A stretch of DNA of 7,507 nt, taken from JAICLK01 sp035478715 (GTDB taxonomy: Bacteria > Patescibacteriota > Saccharimonadia > Saccharimonadales > UBA4665). Made by a program: the position numbers and the translations under genes. Within the stretch, counting starts at the first letter, position 1; each line of letters begins with the position of its first letter. Under the pieces are notes generated by a model that saw only the letters and a list, made by a program, of their open reading frames with translations, searched no databases and had not been told where the DNA came from. The DNA lies in NCBI GenBank assembly GCA_035478715.1, contig DATIJK010000044.1, positions 1 to 7,507 on the forward strand, written 5' to 3'. This document shows, piece after piece, positions 1-5,520 of the stretch.

Positions 1-12
1 TATACTTTCAGT
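1..12 (+). promoter_or_regulatory. Possible -10 box giving a leaderless rarA transcript
   Basis: TATACT at 1-6 matches five of six bases of the bacterial -10 consensus TATAAT. Transcription normally starts about 7 bases after the box, which would fall on or next to the rarA ATG at 13, giving a leaderless mRNA. No Shine-Dalgarno lies between the box and the ATG, which is consistent. The -35 region is outside the window, so this cannot be completed from the sequence here. Confidence 0.3.
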
Positions 13-1206
13 ATGGATACCAGGCCATTAGCCGAGCGTTTGCGACCCGAAAATCTGACCGGAGTGGTTGGTCAGGAACATCTGGTGGGCGCTGGCAAGA
101 TTATACGGGAAATAATCGCTAAGAAGCAGCCGACAAGTCTGATCCTTTGGGGGCCACCTGGCAGCGGTAAAACAACGCTTGCCCGGATCATTGCCGCGGA
201 AACCGGTGCGGAATTCATCGAGTTGAGTGCTGTCACTGCCAAGAAAGCCGACGTCACACAAGTCGTAGTGCATGCGCAAGGAAACCAGCGACTTGGCATG
301 CGAACGATATTGTTTGTAGACGAAATACACCGATTCAATAAAGCCCAGCAGGATGCGTTTTTACCGTACGTCGAAGACGGCACCATAATCCTTATCGGTG
401 CAACAACCGAGAATCCAAGCTTCGAAGTAATCAATCCATTGTTAAGCCGTTCTCGCGTTCTCGTGTTGGAACCCCTTACCAAAGACGAGATTATCAAAAT
501 CATCAAGCAAGCTGCAAGATCGGAGAAATTGAACGCGGCAAGATTGCCCGCGAAAAGTATCGATTTACTGGCAGAATTATCTGGCGGCGACGCACGTGTT
601 GCGATCGGAAACTTAGAACTCGCGATGCAGCTGACTAAAAATAAAATTACAGAAGATGTTATAACGACAGCTGCACAACGGCGTGTACCCGGTTATGATA
701 AAGCTGGCGAAAATCACTATAATCTGATAAGCGCGTTTATCAAATCGATGCGCGGCGGCGACGCGAACGCGACGCTTTATTATATGGCGCGGATCCTGCA
801 AGCCGGAGAAGATCCGAAGTTCATTGCACGGCGGATGGTTATTTTTGCGAGCGAAGACGTCGGGCTCGCTGCCAGCGCAGCTCTGAACCTGGCAGTAGCA
901 ACTTTCCAAGCCGTCGAACGAATAGGTATGCCGGAATGCCAATATAACCTGTACCACTGCGCCACCATACTCGCCAAAACCAAGAAATCGCGCGAAGTTG
1001 CTGATGCTATGTCAGCGGCACAACGCACTGCACGCGAAAACCCGGATTTGGCAGTTCCGCTGCATTTACGCAACGCTCCAACCAAACTTATGAAGGATTT
1101 AGGGTACAATAAAGGTTATGATTGGAAACCTGGATTCAAGCACGAATCGGGATTCTTGCCGCCCGAACTGGACGGTGTCAATTTCTTCACTGAAAATAAT
1201 CAATAA
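13..1206 (+). CDS. rarA: Replication-associated recombination protein RarA (MgsA), AAA+ ATPase
   Basis: 397-residue AAA+ ATPase of the RarA/MgsA/WRNIP1 family, related to clamp-loader subunits. Family members act at stalled replication forks with SSB and recombination proteins in the cytoplasm. Visible motifs: Walker A GPPGSGKT (residues 47-54), Walker B ILFVDEIHRF (99-108), sensor 1 GATTENPSF (129-137), arginine-finger region LLSRSR (143-148), sensor 2 GGDARVAIGNLE (191-202). The C-terminal tetramerisation part carries the family hallmarks ISAFIKSMRGGD (239-250), AGEDPKFIARR (264-274) and SEDVGLA. The N-terminus RPLAERLRPENL matches the usual family start, so the ATG at 13 fits and the gene looks complete. 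It is somewhat shorter than E. coli RarA (about 447 residues) but all catalytic motifs are intact. It ends in TAA, 21 nt before the PEBP gene on the same strand. Only 12 bases upstream are in the window, with no Shine-Dalgarno in them. Confidence 0.96.
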   Translation: MDTRPLAERLRPENLTGVVGQEHLVGAGKIIREIIAKKQPTSLILWGPPGSGKTTLARIIAAETGAEFIELSAVTAKKADVTQVVVHAQGNQRLGMRTILFVDEIHRFNKAQQDAFLPYVEDGTIILIGATTENPSFEVINPLLSRSRVLVLEPLTKDEIIKIIKQAARSEKLNAARLPAKSIDLLAELSGGDARVAIGNLELAMQLTKNKITEDVITTAAQRRVPGYDKAGENHYNLISAFIKSMRGGDANATLYYMARILQAGEDPKFIARRMVIFASEDVGLAASAALNLAVATFQAVERIGMPECQYNLYHCATILAKTKKSREVADAMSAAQRTARENPDLAVPLHLRNAPTKLMKDLGYNKGYDWKPGFKHESGFLPPELDGVNFFTENNQ

Positions 1207-1215
1207 TGCGTGGTT

Positions 1216-1224
1216 TGATACAAT
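1216..1224 (+). promoter_or_regulatory. Possible extended -10 promoter just before the PEBP gene
   Basis: TGATACAAT fits the extended -10 pattern TGnTATAAT with one mismatch. It lies in the 21-nt gap after rarA and ends only 3 nt before the ATG at 1228. A start site about 7 nt downstream would fall just inside the long reading frame, excluding the first ATG and leaving a leader of about 90 nt for the ATG at 1321. No good -35 element is visible. It may be fortuitous. Confidence 0.3.
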
Positions 1225-1227
1225 CGT

Positions 1228-1779
1228 ATGAAGTTGTTTTTGGTAATATTCTTCATGCTTGCAGCCAGTATAGGAACCGCTTACCTGGTGCTTAAAAGTC
1301 CGGCTATAAAGGAGGCTCGCATGGGCGCAGACGCAAATATCTTATTAGCCAGTTCGGCGTTCAAAGATAACGGTGCGATTCCCGAAAAATACACCTGCAA
1401 GGGCGAAAACATCAGCCCGCCACTGGAAATCAGCGATGTTCCTGAAGGAACAGGTAGCTTTGCGATAATCATGCACGATCCGGATGCGCCGAGCGGCGAT
1501 TTCACCCATTGGACAATCTGGAATATTGATCCGAGCGTAACAAAATTTGAAGAAAATATCGTGCCGGCAACCGCAACGGAAGGTCAGACCGAGTTTGGCA
1601 AAATGGGCTACGGCGGCCCCTGCCCGCCTTCTGGTACCCACCATTATATTTTTGATCTGTACGCATTAAAAACTAAACTCAATTTGCCCGCCGGTTCGTC
1701 ACGAGCTCAACTTGAAACTTCCATGCAAGGCCAGATTGTCGCCCAAACGAAACTTGTCGGACTCGTATCTGCGAATTAA
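1228..1779 (+). CDS. YbhB/YbcL family PEBP (Raf kinase inhibitor-like) protein with N-terminal signal/anchor segment
   Basis: 183-residue phosphatidylethanolamine-binding-protein fold of the bacterial YbhB/YbcL subfamily. The ligand-pocket signatures are present: DPDAPSGDFTHW (residues 84-95), followed by WNIDP (98-102), and GPCPPSGTHHYIFDLYAL (130-147). Family members bind small anionic or phospho-ligands; the physiological role is generally unknown and no kinase is implied. Residues 1-22 form a short Lys-containing hydrophobic segment without an obvious AxA cleavage site, so it could be a signal peptide or a membrane anchor. The PEBP domain starts at about residue 38. An alternative ATG at 1321 (Met32), behind a strong ribosome binding site, would give a 152-residue cytosolic protein with the entire domain. 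The longer start is kept because 1228-1320 codes for a credible export segment. In E. coli, YbhB is cytosolic and YbcL periplasmic, so both states exist in the family. TAA stop; the next gene begins 4 nt later. Confidence 0.9.
   Translation: MKLFLVIFFMLAASIGTAYLVLKSPAIKEARMGADANILLASSAFKDNGAIPEKYTCKGENISPPLEISDVPEGTGSFAIIMHDPDAPSGDFTHWTIWNIDPSVTKFEENIVPATATEGQTEFGKMGYGGPCPPSGTHHYIFDLYALKTKLNLPAGSSRAQLETSMQGQIVAQTKLVGLVSAN
1309..1315 (+). promoter_or_regulatory. Strong internal Shine-Dalgarno for an alternative PEBP start at 1321
   Basis: AAGGAGG is a near-perfect anti-16S match, 5 nt before an in-frame ATG at 1321. That Met is residue 32 of the long PEBP protein and lies immediately before the conserved domain. 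None of the other starts whose upstream region is in the window (1228, 1784, 5414, 6547) has a comparable, well-spaced site. It therefore probably marks either the true start or a second start giving a cytosolic isoform. Confidence 0.6.
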
Positions 1780-1783
1780 CATA

Positions 1784-2446
1784 ATGGATCCAGAAAAACA
1801 AAAACCCTTTAAACCTCAGCGTATACGAACAGTTGACGGCATCATCGCACCAATAAAATTGCCAGTGAAAAAACCAGCCGTTTCAAAACAAGCACCGAAA
1901 AATCGATTCAAAATGCCGGTTAAGAAAATTGCGATAACAATAATTGCTTTAATCGTGGTCGCAAGTATCGGCTGGTGGTTAGCGGTGCATAAAAACAGCC
2001 AGCTACCGCAACACGCCCGTAGTTATGCAAAGTCAGAGGGATTTTCGATATATTATCCTGACAAACTGCCGCAAAATTTCAGTTTGGATAAACAATCAAT
2101 CATGTCTGAAAACGGTGTTGTTTTGTACAAATTAAAAAACGGTGAAGAAACAATAACGGTAAGCGAGCAGAAAGAACCGAATCCGCCGCCGAATTTTGAC
2201 GCGCTTACACAAACGAATACCGCTGTTGGAGCTATGGCGGGCGGAGTTCAGGCACCAGATTCAAATAAATTGAATGGCTTCATAAAACTTTCAACGCCAA
2301 TCGGCCAAGCAGTGCAAGGTAACGGCAAAAATAATTATCCGATAGTTTTTGTTTCTACAGGAACCACTTTAATCAATATATCGGGTTCGCAAAACCTATC
2401 CAATGATCTGCTTGTCCAATTAGTCGGTTCATTGAAGCAAACTTAA
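1784..2446 (+). CDS. Single-pass membrane protein with basic Lys/Pro-rich cytoplasmic tail; function unknown
   Basis: 220-residue protein that I do not recognise by name. Residues 1-48 are rich in Lys and Pro, with KKPAVSK and MPVKK patches. One hydrophobic helix spans about 49-68. The remaining ~150 residues should lie outside the membrane (N-in topology, positive-inside rule). The outer part begins YAKSEGFSIYYPDKLPQNF, continues with a VVLYKLKNGEETITVSEQ strand pair, and ends with strands followed by a predicted short helix, NLSNDLLVQLVGSL. This loosely resembles DUF4367-like or RseB-like lipid/anti-sigma-associated domains (inference only). The frame is open back to 1712, but that part overlaps the PEBP gene. 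ATG 1784, 4 nt after the PEBP stop, is chosen because the basic tail starts there and translation can be coupled to the upstream gene. No Shine-Dalgarno is seen. TAA stop, converging on the fibre gene. Confidence 0.82.
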   Translation: MDPEKQKPFKPQRIRTVDGIIAPIKLPVKKPAVSKQAPKNRFKMPVKKIAITIIALIVVASIGWWLAVHKNSQLPQHARSYAKSEGFSIYYPDKLPQNFSLDKQSIMSENGVVLYKLKNGEETITVSEQKEPNPPPNFDALTQTNTAVGAMAGGVQAPDSNKLNGFIKLSTPIGQAVQGNGKNNYPIVFVSTGTTLINISGSQNLSNDLLVQLVGSLKQT

Positions 2447-2460
2447 TTGATTGAATTTTC

Positions 2461-2478
2461 AGATATCTGCGAATATCT
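2461..2478. terminator. Weak hairpin between converging genes
   Basis: AGATAT-CTGCGA-ATATCT is a 6-bp inverted repeat with a 6-nt loop in the 31-nt gap between the membrane-protein gene and the fibre gene; its last base touches the fibre stop codon. The stem is AT-rich and no run of T follows on either strand, so a strong intrinsic terminator is not supported. It is the only structured element at this junction. Confidence 0.2.
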
Positions 2479-5414
2479 TACTTGAATTCCCAAACGATAA
2501 TTACACCCTGAGCGCCATTGCCACCAGCTTCGTTCGTGTTTGACTGCGTGCAGGCTCCACCTCCACCAGTTCCATATGCCGTCGCGGCAGCCGCTTCACC
2601 TGCTTGCAGCCCAATACATCCGCCGCCGCCTGACCCAAACATTGTTGTTGCTCCTGATCCGCTAATACCGAGCGTACCTGATGCGCGAGATCCTCTGGTG
2701 CCGCTCGCACCGGTAATATTTATGTCGCCACCGGTACACGTACCACCAGTTCCGCCGGCAACCGTTACTACAGTAGTACCATTCGCAGCACCGGTACCGC
2801 CATTTCCGCCGTTACAACTCACAATTGGCGTCGTGCATGCGGTCGCGTTCGTGCCAAAACACGTCGCGGTGGGCGTACTTCCGTTATTTGCTCCCGCAGT
2901 ACCACCATTTCCGCCGGCAAGTATTGTGTATTTATAACTGCTTGCCGGATTAACTATGACTTTCCGAGCATAGCCGCCCGCACCGCCGCCACCTGCAGCC
3001 GCATACTGTGAGTTTGCCGCAGCTGCACCGCCGCCACCTGCCCCAGCACCTACCATTTCGACTATTATTGTACTGACGCCTGAAGGAACAGTGTATGTAC
3101 TATTGGCCGACGTGCTTGTCAATATTGAGTACGATGCTGGACCTGAAACACAGTTCGTCCAGGCACTTCCCTGGAAACATCGGAATACATTTGTTGTCGT
3201 ATTGTAATAAATCGCACCGTTCGTCCCTGTCGGATCTGCAGCTTGGTTGTAATTATTTACAACCAGAAGTATTGCATTAGCGTTTGCGGATGACGACCCG
3301 ATTACCACATTATTTCCCGAAGTGTCTACGCTGAATAAATTCGTGCCGCTTGAATTTTGAACTTGGAGGGCATTCGCTGCGTTAGTAACTGACGAGAACA
3401 ATGCCGAACTGCTGAAACTAGTGGAGCCGGCGACATGTAGGGAATCTGAAACATTAAGTGACGCCGAATCGCCAGTCGCAACCGTATCCAAAACTGCGTC
3501 ATCAAAGAACGCTTTTGTCGAAGTTGAAGTGGCATCGTTTCCGAGTGCGAAAGTCGTGATGTTGTTGGTGCCATTACTTAAAGTTGTTGAATTTATACTT
3601 GTCAACGTACCGTCAACCCAGACTTTTAATATGCCTGCGCCAGCATTGTTAATGGTGAATTGTGTTTCCAGCTTGTGCCAAGCGTTTGTTGACGGTGCGG
3701 TTGCCGAGCAAGTCTGGGTAGCAGATGTCATGGTGCCGAAAGAACCTCTGCGGATATCCCAGCAGACATTGCCTGATGTGCCCAATTCAATATCAATATG
3801 GTTCCCTGAACCGATTGCAGCGGTACCAAAATCCATTAAATACGTTGGATTCCCGAGGTTTGCGGTGGGAACATTGAAATAGACTCTTCCAAAAACTGTA
3901 GATTGAGCAGCGAAACTGGTTTGTTCGTACGTTGTTTTACTGCCAGCCGTATTATCAAGCGAAAGTGCATATTTGCCGTTTCGCACTGTCGTAGTTTGAA
4001 CAGATGCAGTGCCAGTACCGCCCGTTCCAGCTGTCCAGGCATCGGATCCGTTTGACTCAAAACCATCGCTGAAAATGTGGCCTTCTGACCCGACATTCGC
4101 TGCTGCCCCGATAATTTGGGCATTCGTCGTAAGAATATTGTTAGTTGTATCAACGTTAAATATTGATGTGCTACCGGAATTTTGTACTTGGAAAGCAGAA
4201 GTGGAATTAGTAGAACTTTTTACGACCGTACCGTTTGACGATCCGTTTGAAGTCAGGTTAATATTTGCCGCACCAGTAGTTGCTGATATCGCACCAGAAC
4301 CGGCAGAACTAGTAAGTGCAATTGCACCGCCATTCCCGGTTGTCAAAGCTATTGCCGTGCCGCTAGTACCGCCATTTATCGTAGTTGCGCTGGATGAGCT
4401 GGTTGATCCGATGGTCACCGACTGGGCATTCGTTCCACCATTTCCAATGCTTATCGTATGTGCCTGTGTCGAATTACCAATTACGATAGTTGGTGTGCCG
4501 CTGGTATAAGTACCGTTATCAATCGTGACATTTCCTGATACACCGCTTGAAGCATCACCGGATTTTAGTGATACATTCGAACTTGTCGTACCGTTCGCAC
4601 TTGCAACCGCTACACCGCCGCCGCCTTGGACTGTGAGCAATCCAGCACTAGTACTCCACGTGGCTGCTGCAGCGGATGTCAAAGTTAATGCACCAGATGA
4701 TGTTGACCAAGTTGATGCTGCACCCCCAGTCAGCGTCAGCGCGTTAGATCCATTTGCCGTAACCGTCAATCCTCCAGCCGATGATGGCTGAATTGTACTG
4801 GCAATGTTTATCCCATTAACCGCACCGGATGTAATCGTTCCTGAAACATTTATGTTTCCTGATTGCTGGCCGCTTGGCGTTAATTGAACGAAGCCGCTTG
4901 AATCAATACCATCTAACTTGTCGGCATTCATCGCATACGGTGTGGATGTCAAGCGTATGAACGGCGTCATTTCACCGTCGCCACTGCAATCCGTATGGAA
5001 GTTGGTTGAAATCGTACACGAGCTGGTGTTGCCGATCTGCATTGATAACCACAACGTGTCTTGGTTCCAGTCTACGCTGCCGCCGAATGCTGTCACCGAT
5101 CCGAGGTTGACCTGGAACGTTCCGCTCGTGAATGTTACGCCGCCCGTGCCGCCGACCAGCCGGTCTTCAGTCCACTTTAGCGTGCTTCCAGAGCCGGAAC
5201 TATTGCCATCCTGGTAAATCTTGAATTCCATGTTGTAGGTTCCGTCAGCGATGTTCTGTCCGCTAGAACTGACGATTTTACCTTCGAAGCTCAACTGCGG
5301 ATTAATCCCAGCAGCAGCGCTTGCAGTACCGTGAATAGCAAAAAAGGCAGCCACAGCTATAGCTGCAAAACCACCCCAGATTTTTACGGTTATTGATTTT
5401 TGTCTGTCGCCCAT
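2478..5414 (-). CDS. Giant secreted fibre/adhesin-like protein with repeat shaft, LamG-like domain and glycine-rich tip
   Basis: 978-residue exported protein, Ser/Thr/Gly/Asn-rich and poor in charged residues. Residues 1-33 are a signal peptide (basic start, hydrophobic core ~12-28, cleavage near TASA|AA). Residues 37-178 form an N-terminal domain, INPQLSFEGKIVSSSG to TPYAMNADKLDGIDSSGF, of a kind seen in Patescibacterial surface proteins and phage-tail-like fibres. Residues 185-400 are a beta-strand-rich repeat shaft. A QVQN/VDT motif occurs at 406-429 and again at 681-704. Residues 446-645 look like a LamG/concanavalin-type jelly roll (FSDGFES start, FFDDAVLD end). Residues 728-756 form a small YYNTTTNVFRCF...C module. 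Residues 770-978 are a Gly-rich domain beginning YTVPSGVSTIIVEMVGAG and ending GAQGVIIVWEF, like receptor-binding tips of some phage fibres. There is no C-terminal membrane helix or LPXTG motif. The twelve Cys fall in even numbers per domain. An in-frame stop lies just upstream of ATG 5414, fixing the start. Likely role: surface adhesion (inference). Confidence 0.85.
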   Translation of the reverse strand: MGDRQKSITVKIWGGFAAIAVAAFFAIHGTASAAAGINPQLSFEGKIVSSSGQNIADGTYNMEFKIYQDGNSSGSGSTLKWTEDRLVGGTGGVTFTSGTFQVNLGSVTAFGGSVDWNQDTLWLSMQIGNTSSCTISTNFHTDCSGDGEMTPFIRLTSTPYAMNADKLDGIDSSGFVQLTPSGQQSGNINVSGTITSGAVNGINIASTIQPSSAGGLTVTANGSNALTLTGGAASTWSTSSGALTLTSAAAATWSTSAGLLTVQGGGGVAVASANGTTSSNVSLKSGDASSGVSGNVTIDNGTYTSGTPTIVIGNSTQAHTISIGNGGTNAQSVTIGSTSSSSATTINGGTSGTAIALTTGNGGAIALTSSAGSGAISATTGAANINLTSNGSSNGTVVKSSTNSTSAFQVQNSGSTSIFNVDTTNNILTTNAQIIGAAANVGSEGHIFSDGFESNGSDAWTAGTGGTGTASVQTTTVRNGKYALSLDNTAGSKTTYEQTSFAAQSTVFGRVYFNVPTANLGNPTYLMDFGTAAIGSGNHIDIELGTSGNVCWDIRRGSFGTMTSATQTCSATAPSTNAWHKLETQFTINNAGAGILKVWVDGTLTSINSTTLSNGTNNITTFALGNDATSTSTKAFFDDAVLDTVATGDSASLNVSDSLHVAGSTSFSSSALFSSVTNAANALQVQNSSGTNLFSVDTSGNNVVIGSSSANANAILLVVNNYNQAADPTGTNGAIYYNTTTNVFRCFQGSAWTNCVSGPASYSILTSTSANSTYTVPSGVSTIIVEMVGAGAGGGGAAAANSQYAAAGGGGAGGYARKVIVNPASSYKYTILAGGNGGTAGANNGSTPTATCFGTNATACTTPIVSCNGGNGGTGAANGTTVVTVAGGTGGTCTGGDINITGASGTRGSRASGTLGISGSGATTMFGSGGGGCIGLQAGEAAAATAYGTGGGGACTQSNTNEAGGNGAQGVIIVWEFK
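2741..2920 (-). repeat. Glycine-triplet repeats in the fibre tip
   Basis: Three near-identical blocks read TACCxCCAnTTCCGCCG on the + strand, at 2741-2757, 2795-2811 and 2900-2916. On the coding strand they give Gly-Gly-x-Gly-Gly runs (GGNGGTA, GGNGGTG, GGTGGT). Runs like these form polyglycine-type packed helices in some phage tip proteins (family knowledge); the fold here is inferred. Confidence 0.6.
3303..3374 (-). repeat. QVQN/VDT motif, second copy in the fibre
   Basis: Encodes residues 681-704 (NALQVQNSSGTNLFSVDTSG and following). Pairs with the copy at 4128-4199. It lies between the LamG-like domain and the C-terminal modules. Confidence 0.75.
4128..4199 (-). repeat. QVQN/VDT motif, first copy in the fibre
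   Basis: Encodes residues 406-429 of the fibre: AFQVQN, then IFNVDTTNN. It matches a second copy at 3303-3374 (residues 681-704: ALQVQN, then LFSVDTSGN). This motif precedes the LamG-like domain and its partner follows it, so the pair brackets that domain and probably acts as a shaft or linker unit. Confidence 0.75.
4641..4742 (-). repeat. Two tandem 17-residue repeats in the fibre shaft
   Basis: Residues 225-241 (ALTLTGGAASTWSTSSG) and 242-258 (ALTLTSAAAATWSTSAG) are adjacent and share 13 of 17 residues. A shorter third partial copy (LLTVQ) follows. Ten of the 13 identical residues use different codons in the two copies, including two TCA-to-AGT serine switches. The repeat is therefore conserved as protein and not as DNA. 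Confidence 0.85.
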
Positions 5415-5420
5415 ACCCTT

Positions 5421-5443
5421 AAGAACTGTTATCGTTCTTCCTT
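5421..5443 (-). promoter_or_regulatory. Leader hairpin with upstream Shine-Dalgarno-like site before the fibre gene
   Basis: On the - strand, AAGGAAG (5443 to 5437) partly overlaps a 6-bp stem AAGAAC/GTTCTT with a 7-nt loop (5439 to 5421), and the fibre ATG follows at 5414. The AAGGAAG is too far from the ATG in linear sequence (22 nt). Folding of the hairpin would bring AAGG close to the start codon, or could instead mask part of the site. The only closer purine run, AAGGG, sits 1 nt before the ATG, which is too near to work well. Confidence 0.35.
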
Positions 5444-5453
5444 AGTGTGCACT

Positions 5454-5520
5454 ATTAATTTACCATAAACAGCATGGTTTTGTATAGGCATTGTCGGATA
5501 TAGAATTAATTTAGCTGTTT
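5454..5520. repeat. Direct and inverted repeats in the gap upstream of the fibre gene
   Basis: The 104-nt gap contains ATTAATTTA twice (5454-5462 and 5505-5513). It also holds an inverted pair AAACAGC (5467-5473) and GCTGTTT (5514-5520). The first AAACAGC is itself the loop of a small hairpin ACCAT/ATGGT (5462-5478). These could be a regulator-binding region, alternative RNA structures, or both. AT-rich composition makes part of this expected by chance. Confidence 0.35.
5481..5486 (-). promoter_or_regulatory. Weak -10-like box for the fibre gene
   Basis: On the - strand TATACA (5486 to 5481) matches four of six bases of the -10 consensus and lies about 67 nt before the fibre ATG. The sequence 17 nt further up is TTAATT, a poor -35. 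The gap is long for a compact genome, so a promoter here is plausible, but this exact box is uncertain. Confidence 0.2.

Noticed and set aside
1712..1783. Upstream extension of the membrane-protein gene to ATG 1712
   Set aside because: The added 24 residues overlap the conserved PEBP gene in another frame, and the 1784 start sits right after its stop.
2518..4791. Several long open frames on the + strand opposite the fibre gene (2518-2937, 3421-3882, 4009-4509, 4525-4791), Pro/Val/Ala-rich
   Set aside because: They are antisense shadows: Gly, Thr and Ser codons of the fibre read backwards as Pro, Ala and Val codons. None has a ribosome site, a signal or a recognisable domain.
2478..5414. Prophage tail fibre
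   Set aside because: The protein has a bacterial signal peptide and no neighbouring phage structural, lysis or integrase genes. The similarity is better read as a shared fibre architecture.
5462..5484. Intrinsic terminator on the + strand (ACCAT/ATGGT stem followed by TTTTG)
   Set aside because: No + strand gene ends nearby, the stem is only 5 bp and the T-run is short.
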